From assembly GCA_026417845.1 (NCBI GenBank), contig JAOACM010000058.1, positions 3,022 through 13,811 on the forward strand: a stretch of 10,790 bases of DNA, written 5' to 3'. The position numbers and the translations under genes were made by a program. Under the pieces are notes generated by a model, which did no database searches, was not told the origin of the DNA, and was given only the letters and a program-made list of their open reading frames with translations. Numbering within the stretch: position 1 is the first letter of the stretch; each line of letters starts with the position of its first letter. This stretch comes from Planctomycetota bacterium. Lineage in GTDB: Bacteria; Planctomycetota; SZUA-567; H5-PLA8; CALKMO01. This document shows positions 1 through 6,222 of this stretch, piece after piece.

Positions 1-237
1 CGGTTCGACCGGCCCGGACGCGGCCTGCAGCTTCCGGAGGACCCGCGCGACGAACCGGCGGTTTGCGTTGGGCGCGCCCGCGGCGGACGGAGCGTCATGG
101 GGGCGCCTCGCGCCGCGGCGCAAGACCGGGCGGAGCGCCTGATGGATCGTGCCGCCGGTGGGGCTGGCCGCAGCCCCCGGGGGCCATCCATGCTCTGCCG
201 TACTTCCGACGGGGGAAAAGGCACCTGCCGCCGGCAT
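1..237 (-). CDS. Possible 5' part of a further minus-strand gene, runs off the left edge (doubtful)
   Basis: A minus-strand frame opens with ATG at 237 and stays open for 79 codons to the window edge, 52 nt downstream of the stop of paralogue A. Its distal part reads like protein (..ANRRFVARVLRKLQAASG..) and has high G/C in third positions. There is no convincing Shine-Dalgarno before the ATG, only a G-rich stretch, and no domain is recognisable. A plus-strand frame covering the same bases is also open from 1 to a TGA at 247-249 and could instead be the 3' end of a plus-strand gene. In sequence this GC-rich both are easily due to chance. I cannot choose between a minus-strand gene, a plus-strand gene and plain intergenic DNA. 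Confidence 0.2.
   Translation of the reverse strand, partial: MPAAGAFSPVGSTAEHGWPPGAAASPTGGTIHQALRPVLRRGARRPHDAPSAAGAPNANRRFVARVLRKLQAASGPVEP
160..177. other. Hairpin: 7-bp stem, 4-nt loop
   Basis: GGGGCTG (160-166) and CAGCCCC (171-177) form a perfect 7-bp stem around GCCG. It overlaps a second palindrome, GCCCCCGGGGGC. No T-run follows on either strand, so there is no positive sign of an intrinsic terminator. It lies about 110 bp beyond the stop of paralogue A. Confidence 0.25.
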
Positions 238-252
238 GGCCCCGCGTGAGGC

Positions 253-282
253 CCCGGCCGGTTCCCCGTCCGAGCGGCCGGG
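253..282 (-). terminator. Stem-loop just after the stop of paralogue A, possible terminator without U-tract
   Basis: CCCGGCCG (253-260) and CGGCCGGG (275-282) are perfect 8-bp inverted arms separated by 14 nt. The structure starts 7 nt past the TGA of the minus-strand gene ending at 290. The position suits transcription termination or 3'-end protection. There is no T-rich stretch after it in the minus direction, so it is not a canonical intrinsic terminator. Confidence 0.3.
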
Positions 283-289
283 CGCCGCG

Positions 290-2131
290 TCACCGGTTGG
301 AATCATACTCAAGCAGCATGTAACCATCATCGGTCGCCGCGAAGACCGCTACGATCGGCCCCATGTATTTTTTAAATACGTCCGCATCCGGCAGAAGCTC
401 CATGTCTGCATATTTCCCGAATTTTTCGGCGACCATATCGGCAAACGGATTCTCGCCCCTGACGTAAGCAATCAGCGACTCCACAACCTTTTTCCTGTCC
501 ACATAAAGGAGCAGCACGCGGTTCCGCGGGGCTGCCTTAAGGACTTCCGCTACGGCCGGCTCGCTGCCCAGGGATTTCCCCCGTCCCTTCCCGATGCTTC
601 TCAGGTATTCCCGCATCCCTTCCTCCCTGAACGACATAACAAAGCGCTCGCCGATCACGCCAAAGGTCGGGGAAGGCATTAACACGCCTTCTGCATCTTC
701 CGCCTCCTTCCCTTCCTTGAGCGTGGTGTACTTGTGCCCCAGATATTCCTTCTCCTCCCATATTTCCTTCCCGGAGGCGTCAAGTATCTTCCCGACCGCC
801 GTCCGGAACGCCTCCTTATCCTTCAGCCCGATCAGAAAAACCGGATTCTCGCTCCCTGCTTTGTACGGCTTCGGATAGGCATAGTATATGTAGTGAGAAT
901 CCCCCGCATTGGCGAACAGGTCCTTCTTTATGTCAACCTTGGCCTCCGCCTGAAACATGCCGATCACGAAGTCCATCTCCGCCGCCTTCCCCGGTCCCAT
1001 CGCGGCGAGCATTTCCCTCAACTCTCCCAGGAAATCAGAGGCCCTCAATCTGAATGCGTAAACCACGCCGGCGGCTTCAGGCATATCCTCCGGCAACCTG
1101 AGATCGCCGCCGCCGGGGAACAGCAGTTTCAGCAACCCCCTTCTTTCCCCCGGCGCCTTCAGATGGCATGAAGTTCTTACGCCCTGATCCTCTATGGCCA
1201 GACCCGCCGCAGCCCACTGGATGGCATCGAATCCCAGCGCCTTAATGATCCTGTCAGCGGACGGCCCGTCCTCTTCGGGAGGGGGCGCCTTCTCCTTGAT
1301 GTCTTCGATGAAACGCTTCAGATTCGCGAAAGCCATGAGATCGTGATTTTCGCCGACCCTTTCCAGAGCCTCCCTGAACGACCTGGAAGCAGCCAGGGAT
1401 TCCGCCGGAGCGGCCCTGAGGTTCCCGAGGAAATCCGCCATCGTCTTCTGGCCGAGGGCCGCGATAAACAACCGCCCCGTCACGCAATAGGCGATCTCCG
1501 GCGGCAAATCCGGTCCCTCTTCGCCCTCTTCCTCATCATCATCATCTTCTTCTCCGCCTTCGCCTTTTCCCTCATCCCCCTCTTTCCCCCCGTCCTTCAC
1601 CTCTTTGAACTTCAACAGCGTATAGCTCGTGCCGTGCGCCTCTTCCTTAAGCTTCTCGAAAGTCCCGGCAGGGACTTTTTCGAGCGCCTCCGCTATCCTC
1701 TCCTCCAACAGCTTCCCGTTGGCGCCGATATCGGCCGCCAGCAGCAGGCCGATATCCTTATCCTCCTCCGGAGGGGGTATCCTGAGCAGCGCCACCACGA
1801 CCTGGCCCGACAGGAAGCCGGCAAGCTCCTTGAAGTTTACGCCGACTTTCCCTTCCAGCTCCTTAAGCTTCTCATGCAACCTGGCCATCGGCTTTTCCAG
1901 AAACTTCTTCATCGCGTCTTCCTGGCACAGGGCGTAAAGCGGCATCTTTTTGAACCTCTCCGCCGTAACCTTGACGTCCCTTATATGGAAAAACGCCACG
2001 GTGTCGGCCGGCAGCAGATCCTCGATCCTCCGTTCCGCCGCGACCGACATTGACGATACGGCCAACATGGAAGGCAGCGCGAGAATCGCGGCGAATCGGG
2101 CTGTCGGAGATGCTCCCCTTCTTTTAAACAT
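290..2131 (-). CDS. Secreted DUF3352-like protein of unknown function, paralogue A (613 aa) with acidic insert
   Basis: I recognise no enzyme here. The protein starts MFKRRGASPTARF and has a typical Sec signal peptide: basic N-region, hydrophobic core about residues 12-28, likely cleavage near VAA|ERR at about residue 32. The mature part opens with ERRIEDLLPADTVAFFHIRDV. That opening, the overall length and the repeated alpha/beta texture resemble the DUF3352-type secreted proteins common in Planctomycetes and relatives; I place it by general pattern only. Residues about 178-211 form an E/D/G-rich insert absent from paralogue B. Further on lie SHYIYYAYPKPY and a conserved end (..ATDDGYMLLEY..). 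The ATG at 2131 is chosen over upstream in-frame extensions because it has a GGGGGGAT Shine-Dalgarno-like tract (2135-2142) and places the signal peptide at the N-terminus. A 546-bp gap separates it from paralogue B upstream, so it may have its own promoter. Coding status is secure; function is unknown. Confidence 0.88.
   Translation of the reverse strand: MFKRRGASPTARFAAILALPSMLAVSSMSVAAERRIEDLLPADTVAFFHIRDVKVTAERFKKMPLYALCQEDAMKKFLEKPMARLHEKLKELEGKVGVNFKELAGFLSGQVVVALLRIPPPEEDKDIGLLLAADIGANGKLLEERIAEALEKVPAGTFEKLKEEAHGTSYTLLKFKEVKDGGKEGDEGKGEGGEEDDDDEEEGEEGPDLPPEIAYCVTGRLFIAALGQKTMADFLGNLRAAPAESLAASRSFREALERVGENHDLMAFANLKRFIEDIKEKAPPPEEDGPSADRIIKALGFDAIQWAAAGLAIEDQGVRTSCHLKAPGERRGLLKLLFPGGGDLRLPEDMPEAAGVVYAFRLRASDFLGELREMLAAMGPGKAAEMDFVIGMFQAEAKVDIKKDLFANAGDSHYIYYAYPKPYKAGSENPVFLIGLKDKEAFRTAVGKILDASGKEIWEEKEYLGHKYTTLKEGKEAEDAEGVLMPSPTFGVIGERFVMSFREEGMREYLRSIGKGRGKSLGSEPAVAEVLKAAPRNRVLLLYVDRKKVVESLIAYVRGENPFADMVAEKFGKYADMELLPDADVFKKYMGPIVAVFAATDDGYMLLEYDSNR
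1499..1600 (-). repeat. Acidic low-complexity insert within paralogue A, with GAT/GAA triplet runs
   Basis: This codes for residues about 178-211 of paralogue A, almost entirely Gly, Glu, Asp and Lys, with the core EEDDDDEEEGEE near residues 194-205. On the plus strand the core shows TCA and TCT triplet runs (1533-1553). At the same point paralogue B has only a short join between its FKEDKG and LAYCVTG segments. Triplet slippage is a likely origin. On the opposite strand the tract reads as a run of hydrophobic residues, an artefact of complementarity. Confidence 0.75.
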
Positions 2132-2214
2132 GTGATCCCCCCAATAAGTCCCCTTGGCGGGCGGTAGTTTTCGGAATGGATGCCGCCTGCCGACGGGCGC
2201 GGAACCATCTCGGC

Positions 2215-2369
2215 GGGTGCATGGCCGTAGCTGTAAAGTCGGATGCGGGCTTCCGGAAGCGCTACGAGAGGAAGACTGGCCCACCGTCGCCTCACGCCCG
2301 GGTCTCCGCAGATTACCTCCGACAGCTCCCGAATCGCCTGGTTGGATCCGCAGTTACGGCCATGCGCCC
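2215..2369. repeat. Imperfect inverted repeat pair, 17 of 19 bases, with an adjacent direct repeat
   Basis: The reverse complement of 2215-2233 (CAGCTACGGCCATGCACCC) matches 2351-2369 (CAGTTACGGCCATGCGCCC) at 17 of 19 positions; the arms are 117 nt apart. The 11-mer CCATCTCGGCG overlaps or abuts the outer end of each arm (2205-2215 and 2369-2379) but in direct orientation. An ATCCG element also lies inside both arms, with a 6-nt spacing difference. This looks like two copies of a short element in opposite orientation or the ends of a small decayed mobile repeat. No transposase is present and I see no target-site duplication. Confidence 0.45.
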
Positions 2370-2442
2370 CATCTCGGCGCAAAAAACGGAAGCCGCCACC
2401 AGCCTCCAACCATCCTTAAAATCTATCCCAAAACCTCGGTCG

Positions 2443-2458
2443 CGAAGCTTTGGCTTCG
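2443..2458. other. Small hairpin: 6-bp stem, TTTG loop
   Basis: CGAAGC and GCTTCG form a perfect stem around TTTG. It sits inside the gap between the paralogues, far from either gene end, so a role is not evident. Confidence 0.3.
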
Positions 2459-2527
2459 AGGCGGCCTCCCTCTCTCTCCGGAGGTTTCCGAACGGGCTCT
2501 TGAAAAATAGTTCCCCCTTGCGCGAGG

Positions 2528-2596
2528 GCATGCCGCGGAATGGAATCTCAGCAACTGGCACCCGACATGTAAGCCGGGCGCTACTGCATGCCGCGG
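2528..2596. repeat. 11-bp direct repeat GCATGCCGCGG, two copies 58 bp apart
   Basis: Identical 11-mers occur at 2528-2538 and 2586-2596. Each contains the palindrome GCATGC and a CCGCGG. Candidate roles include protein-binding half-sites or repeat debris. Two copies only, so chance is possible in sequence this GC-rich. Confidence 0.35.
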
Positions 2597-2605
2597 CCGA
2601 GGGTA

Positions 2606-2646
2606 CCCCAACAAAGTCACACGCGGCTCGCGCCACGCGAACCGCG
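2606..2646 (-). terminator. Probable terminator hairpin for paralogue B
   Basis: Read on the minus strand, CGCGGTTCGCG and CGCGAGCCGCG (plus-strand 2636-2646 and 2622-2632) pair over 11 positions with one G-U wobble around a 3-nt TGG loop. The stem begins 31 nt after the stop of paralogue B. It is followed by TGTGACTTTGTT, a modest T-rich stretch rather than a clean U-run. Position and stem strength support termination and argue that B and A are not fully co-transcribed. Confidence 0.5.
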
Positions 2647-2677
2647 CCGCGCGCCTCCGACAGACCGGAAGGCTCTT

Positions 2678-4435
2678 TTACCTGCCCGGATAGGGCGCGT
2701 ATCCGAACATCATGTACCCGTCGTCGGTCGCCGCCAAGACGCTCGCCGTGGTCCCCTGATACTTTTTCAGCACCTCGACGTCCGGCAGGAGATTCATGTC
2801 CACATATTCTTCGAGATTTATGCCGGCCAGCATCATGGCCATTTTGAACTGATCGCCCTTCATCATGTGAACGAACGCTTCCGTAACCTTCCTGCCGTCC
2901 TGGCAGACCAACATAACCCGGTTCCGCGGAGCCATTTTAAGGACCTCTCGCACCGCCGGATCGCCGTTGAGGCCGGCGTTGCCGCCTTTCCCGATCCTCC
3001 GCAGGTAGTCCTGCATTCCCTCCTCTCGAAGCGAGAACACGAAGCGCTCGCCGACGACGCCGAAGGCCGGCGACGGCATGGGCATCGCATCCGGTCCCTG
3101 CGGAACCTGGGGCATCTTCATGGCGGTGTATTTGTGGCCGAGGTATTCCTTTTCCTCGACCGCGCCGCCGGAGGCCGCGAGCATCTTGCCGACGGTCGCC
3201 CGGAACGCCTCCTTGTTTTTAAGCCCGGCCGCGAAAACCTGATTTTCCTTCCCGAACTGGTACGGCTTCGGATAGGTCTGGTAGAAGTAGTGCGAATTCC
3301 CCACGTGGGCGAACAGGTCCTTCTTGATGTCAACCTGCGCCTGCATCTGGAACATGCCGAGCAGCATATCCAATTGTCCCGCGATCTGGGGATCTACGGC
3401 GTTGAGCATATCCCTCAGCTCGTCCAGGAAATCGGACGCCCTGAACTGGAACGCGCACACGATGCCGGCATCCTCCGGAAGATCGTCCGGCAGCCTGAGA
3501 TCGCCGCCGCCCGGGGAAAGCAACTTGAGTATCCCGCGTTTCTCTCCGGGGGCCTTGAGGTACCACGTGGTCGTCGCCGCCTTTTCGCCTATCGTCGCGC
3601 CCATCGCCGCCCATTGGACGGCGTCGAGTCCCACCGCCTTGAGCACCTTGTCTACGGACGGCCTGCCCTCCGCGGGCGGAGGGGCCATTTCCTTGAGGTC
3701 TTCGATGAGGCGCTTCAGATTCGCGAAGGCCAGGAAGTCGTGATCCTCCCCGATGCGCTCCACCGCCTCCTTGAACGATCCGGAAGCGGCCAGGGATTCC
3801 GCGGGCGGGGCCTTCAGGTTTCCGAGGAACTTCGCCATGGTCGCACGGCCTATCGCCGCGACGAACAGCCGACCGGTCACGCAATACGCCAGCTCCGGCG
3901 GTCCCTTGTCCTCCTTGAACCTGAGCAGGGTATACGCCGCGCCGTGCGCCTCCTCCGTGAGCTTCTCGAAGGTTCCGGCGGGGAGTTTTTCGATCGCCTC
4001 CCCTATTCTTCCCTCCAGCGCCTTCCCGTTGGCGCCGATGTCTGCGGCCAGCAGCAGACCGATATCCTTGTCCTTGTCGGGATCGGGCGTCCTGACCATC
4101 GCCACCACCACATGGCCTGAGACGAAGCCGAGGATTTCCTCGAAGTTTATCCCGATCTCGGCCTCGATCTCCTTAAGCTCCTCGCGCAACTTCCCCATCG
4201 GCTTTGCCAGGAACTTCTTCACCGAGTCTTCCTGGTACAGGGCGTAGGCGGGCGTCTTTTTGATGCGCTCGGTCGCGGCCTTCACGTCCCTGACGTGGAC
4301 AAATACAACCGTGCCTGACGGCAAAAGCTCCTCGATCCGCCGCTCCGCCGCGCATGACGGACCGGCACATGCGAACTGCAGGAACAGCGCGACGGCGGCG
4401 CCGCCGGCGATCGCCGGAATGTTGAGCCTCGACAT
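2678..4435 (-). CDS. Secreted DUF3352-like protein of unknown function, paralogue B (585 aa)
   Basis: Tandem paralogue of the gene at 290-2131. The start MSRLNIPAIAGG has a strong GGGAGGAA ribosome site a few bases upstream. A Sec signal peptide spans about residues 1-30, with cleavage near SCA|AERR. A cysteine inside the h-region does not fit a lipobox, so a lipoprotein is unlikely. By hand count, the first 109 mature residues are about two-thirds identical to paralogue A without gaps, including KDIGLLLAADIGANGK. Other shared blocks are AYCVTGRLF, FANLKR, GGGDLRLP, SHYFYQTYPKPY, KEYLGHKYT and the end ATDDGYMMFGY. It lacks the acidic insert of A and differs in a short Pro/Met-rich stretch near residue 450. 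No catalytic motif stands out; a periplasmic binding or structural role is only a guess. A strong hairpin follows the gene and a candidate promoter precedes it. Confidence 0.9.
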   Translation of the reverse strand: MSRLNIPAIAGGAAVALFLQFACAGPSCAAERRIEELLPSGTVVFVHVRDVKAATERIKKTPAYALYQEDSVKKFLAKPMGKLREELKEIEAEIGINFEEILGFVSGHVVVAMVRTPDPDKDKDIGLLLAADIGANGKALEGRIGEAIEKLPAGTFEKLTEEAHGAAYTLLRFKEDKGPPELAYCVTGRLFVAAIGRATMAKFLGNLKAPPAESLAASGSFKEAVERIGEDHDFLAFANLKRLIEDLKEMAPPPAEGRPSVDKVLKAVGLDAVQWAAMGATIGEKAATTTWYLKAPGEKRGILKLLSPGGGDLRLPDDLPEDAGIVCAFQFRASDFLDELRDMLNAVDPQIAGQLDMLLGMFQMQAQVDIKKDLFAHVGNSHYFYQTYPKPYQFGKENQVFAAGLKNKEAFRATVGKMLAASGGAVEEKEYLGHKYTAMKMPQVPQGPDAMPMPSPAFGVVGERFVFSLREEGMQDYLRRIGKGGNAGLNGDPAVREVLKMAPRNRVMLVCQDGRKVTEAFVHMMKGDQFKMAMMLAGINLEEYVDMNLLPDVEVLKKYQGTTASVLAATDDGYMMFGYAPYPGR

Positions 4436-4499
4436 CGTTCGTTCCTCCCGTAAAAAGCGCGGCAATCGTCTGCCGCCTCCGCCCCCCGAGGGAGAAGAG

Positions 4500-4526
4500 A
4501 TTATCCCTTCCCGGGGAAACGGTACA
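4500..4526 (-). promoter_or_regulatory. Candidate promoter of paralogue B (good -10, poor -35)
   Basis: The minus strand carries GATAAT (4505-4500), five of six to the sigma-70 -10 consensus, about 60 nt upstream of the paralogue B start. Some 15-16 nt further upstream is a weak -35 candidate (TGTACC). An inverted TTCCC/GGGAA element overlaps the spacer. The -35 is poor, so this is a suggestion only. Confidence 0.25.
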
Positions 4527-4601
4527 GCGCCGGAGATGCCTGCCTTCAGCCGCGCGCGGTTGCCCCGGGCTGCGCGATCCCCGTGCCCTCTCAGTCCCTC
4601 C

Positions 4602-4615
4602 GCCCGGCTCCGGGC
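4602..4615 (-). terminator. Short GC hairpin after the protease gene, weak terminator candidate
   Basis: GCCCGG and CCGGGC flank a 2-nt centre, effectively a 5-bp stem with a 4-nt loop, 12 nt past the protease stop codon. No T-tract follows in the minus direction. It may slow or end transcription, or be incidental. Confidence 0.25.
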
Positions 4616-4627
4616 CGGACGGAAGCC

Positions 4628-5611
4628 TCACTTCTTCCCGACGCCCCCGGCGCGATCTTTCTTCGAAGGCGGCGGCAGATACCTGTACCCGGTGTTCGGA
4701 TTGTCCTTGTCGTAGGCGAAAGCGCTCCTGTTGAGGAGAAATTCCTTCACCCGCGCCGACGGGATGGCGAACCCCATCCCCTCGACGCCGAACCCCATCG
4801 CCTTCGCGTTCGTCACGCCCACAACCTCTCCCTTGAGATTGAACAGCGGCCCGCCCGAATTGCCCGGGTTGATCGCCGCCGTGGTCTGGATGTAGGTGAG
4901 GCCGTTCATGTTGCGGTTGACCGTGCTGACTATGCCCTGGGAGATGGAACGCTCGAGTCCCAGCGGATTGCCTATCGCGAAGACCTGGTCGCCGTTCTTA
5001 AGTTCGGAGGAATCGCCGAGGAAACACCTGACGAATTCGACGTCCTTCGCATCCTTGACCTGGAGCAGGGCCAGGTCGAAGTACGGATTGATCGCCAGTA
5101 TCTCCACCTTCTCGAATTTCTTCTTCTCGAACCCGTCCTTCCCCTTCTGGAACACGGTGACGGCTATGTGAGTTTCCCCCTCTATGACGTGGGCGTTGGT
5201 TATCAGGTGGCCGCGGGAGGTAATGAAAAAACCTGAGCCTAGACCGCCGGGGCTTGTGATCATGACGACGCCCGGCCCGAAGGTTTCCGCCTTCTCCTTT
5301 ATGCTTCCAGGCTTCAGCCGGGCGGTGGAAAAAAGGCCTTCCTTGTCCTCGACTCCGCCTTCCGCCGCGGCATCCTCGTTCGCTGCCTTCGTCGCCTCGA
5401 TTACCTTCAGGACGTCCTTGCGCGCCAGCGTCAGGGGCTGGCCGCAGCCGAGGTCGAGCACAACGCGCTCCTCGTCCTGGACGAGAAGCCTTCCCTCTAC
5501 TTTCGCTCCGCTCCTGAGTTCCACCACGTCGCCGGCCGATACGGCGGCCGGCGCGCAGGCGGCTGCGGCGACCAGACACGCTGCAGCCAGATATCCGCAA
5601 TCGCAGGACAA
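4628..5611 (-). CDS. Periplasmic trypsin-like serine protease, HtrA/DegP type without PDZ domain (327 aa)
   Basis: Likely a periplasmic protease acting on misfolded or specific envelope proteins. With the TTG at 5611 as start, residues 1-26 form a signal peptide ending ..AVSA|GDVVEL. Residues about 27-72 form a small SH3-like beta domain (VVELRSGAKVEGRLL.., ending ARKDVLKVIEA), a module often found in PVC secreted proteins. The S1C protease domain spans about 105-310. The triad is complete: His141 in TNAHVIEG, Asp179 in NPYFDLALL, Ser252 in NPGNSGGPLF. The usual AIGNPLG and IQTTAAINPG loops are present. No PDZ domain follows; the protein ends in a short GYRYLPPP and basic tail. This is shorter than DegP/DegS-like proteins, which carry one or two PDZ domains. 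TTG at 5611 is preferred over an upstream in-frame TTG at 5716 because it has AAGGAGG 7 nt away and puts the signal peptide first. The family call is firm; the exact start is less so. Confidence 0.93.
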   Translation of the reverse strand: MSCDCGYLAAACLVAAAACAPAAVSAGDVVELRSGAKVEGRLLVQDEERVVLDLGCGQPLTLARKDVLKVIEATKAANEDAAAEGGVEDKEGLFSTARLKPGSIKEKAETFGPGVVMITSPGGLGSGFFITSRGHLITNAHVIEGETHIAVTVFQKGKDGFEKKKFEKVEILAINPYFDLALLQVKDAKDVEFVRCFLGDSSELKNGDQVFAIGNPLGLERSISQGIVSTVNRNMNGLTYIQTTAAINPGNSGGPLFNLKGEVVGVTNAKAMGFGVEGMGFAIPSARVKEFLLNRSAFAYDKDNPNTGYRYLPPPSKKDRAGGVGKK

Positions 5612-5618
5612 ACCATCC

Positions 5619-5625
5619 CCTCCTT
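5619..5625 (-). promoter_or_regulatory. Ribosome binding site AAGGAGG that sets the TTG start of the protease
   Basis: Seven bases of near-perfect Shine-Dalgarno sequence lie 7 nt before TTG at 5611. An out-of-frame ATG falls between the two but leads to a short unrelated frame, so TTG is the better start. Confidence 0.7.
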
Positions 5626-5714
5626 GTCTCCCGCGCCCGCCGCGCCGCCCCCGCCCGTCAGGGCGGACAGGAAACGCACGACATCCGTATGCCTGCTCCC
5701 CATTATCCGACGGC

Positions 5715-5743
5715 AATATACCCGCCCCCGTTTCGCGTGAAAA
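5715..5743 (-). promoter_or_regulatory. Candidate sigma-70-like promoter of the protease gene
   Basis: On the minus strand TTTTCA (5743-5738, four of six to TTGACA) and TATATT (5720-5715, five of six to TATAAT) are separated by exactly 17 nt. Transcription would start near 5708, giving a 5' leader of about 95 nt before the TTG. The site lies in a locally A/T-richer patch. Confidence 0.4.
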
Positions 5744-5835
5744 GGGCCGCTTTCATAAAAAGAGGGCGATGTCTGCGGCTGCGGAAGTCCTCAAATATGG
5801 CGGCCGGCTGGCTCTGACCGCTCCCTTCATCTCGC

Positions 5836-5864
5836 TTGAAGGTGGCGCCGCCGGCATTTATGTT
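5836..5864 (+). promoter_or_regulatory. Candidate promoter for the FHA-AsmA gene
   Basis: TTGAAG (5836-5841) and TATGTT (5859-5864) are spaced 17 nt apart; each matches the sigma-70 consensus at four of six positions. If used, the leader before ATG 6223 would be about 350 nt, which is long. A closer promoter was not evident. Confidence 0.22.
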
Positions 5865-6210
5865 AGGGACGAATCTGGTCGGGCCGGCGGGCGGTGCTTC
5901 GATGTCCGCGGCCGCCGGCAGCGCACATGGCGGGACCGCGGCCGGCTATCGGGGGACGCGCCGGGGCCCCAGTTCCGCGCCGCGCCACGTCGTGCGCGAG
6001 TCCCCGCGCCATGCTGCGCTGTGGAGCGATCGTCTGGATGCCGGTGCGGCTCCGGCGGTAATACATCTCCCGGCTGGCGTCCCCTTTCCCCAATGGGGGG
6101 GCCGGGCTGCGATCTGGGACGCCTGCCGAGATACTTACTGCGCGGCGCTCCATGTTCGGGTGAATATCCGCTGGCAGTACGGCAAACGGCCGCGCGCGGG
6201 ATCCGCTCCG

Positions 6211-6217
6211 GGAAGGA
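6211..6217 (+). promoter_or_regulatory. Ribosome binding site supporting the ATG at 6223
   Basis: GGAAGGA lies 5 nt before ATG 6223, and the FHA beta-strand pattern begins within a few residues of that ATG. This favours 6223 over the in-frame GTG at 6160 or ATG at 5860. Confidence 0.6.
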
Positions 6218-6222
6218 CAGGG

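Larger units (their letters stand above)
2132..2677. other. 546-bp gap between the two paralogues: no firm gene, several short repeats
   Basis: No frame here shows a recognisable protein, a good ribosome site or a protein-like composition. The gap holds a 19-bp imperfect inverted repeat (2215-2233 / 2351-2369), an 11-bp direct repeat CCATCTCGGCG (2205-2215 / 2369-2379), another 11-bp direct repeat GCATGCCGCGG (2528-2538 / 2586-2596), a 12-nt palindrome GCTTCCGGAAGC (2249-2260), a small hairpin (2443-2458) and a strong hairpin after paralogue B (2622-2646). It is somewhat richer in A/T around 2380-2440 than the flanking genes. It must carry any promoter private to paralogue A, but I could not pick out a good -35/-10 pair close to that gene. 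It may contain a decayed dispersed repeat. Confidence 0.6.
5744..6222. other. Divergent control region between protease and FHA-AsmA gene; no firm gene
   Basis: The frame of the downstream plus-strand gene stays open back to a TGA at 5815-5817, and an in-frame ATG occurs at 5860. The stretch 5860-6222 would encode about 120 residues with no domain, an odd composition (scattered Trp, Cys, His, Arg) and a poor ribosome site. It is more likely untranslated leader than coding. Short C/G runs around 6088-6102 can form a small CCCC-AAT-GGGG hairpin. No RNA gene or riboswitch is recognised. Confidence 0.5.

Noticed and set aside
1343..2053. Plus-strand frame with an apparent hydrophobic membrane segment (LIIIIFF)
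   Set aside because: The hydrophobic run is only the complement of the acidic GAT/GAA tract in paralogue A.
2313..2636. 107-codon minus-strand frame in the gap between the paralogues
   Set aside because: No ribosome site, no domain, and it runs across the repeats and the terminator-like hairpin; more likely repeat debris than a gene.
2588..4120. 510-codon open frame on the plus strand
   Set aside because: It is the complement of paralogue B, whose frame has a signal peptide, a strong ribosome site and a clear paralogue.
4340..4435. Possible lipobox (QFAC) in the signal peptide of paralogue B
   Set aside because: The residues before Cys do not fit the usual [LVI][ASTVI][GAS]C pattern, paralogue A has no Cys there, and an ordinary cleavage site follows before ERRIEEL.
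5612..5716. In-frame N-terminal extension of the protease from a TTG at 5716
   Set aside because: It would add 35 Arg/Gly-rich residues before the signal peptide, has no ribosome site and overlaps the best promoter candidate.
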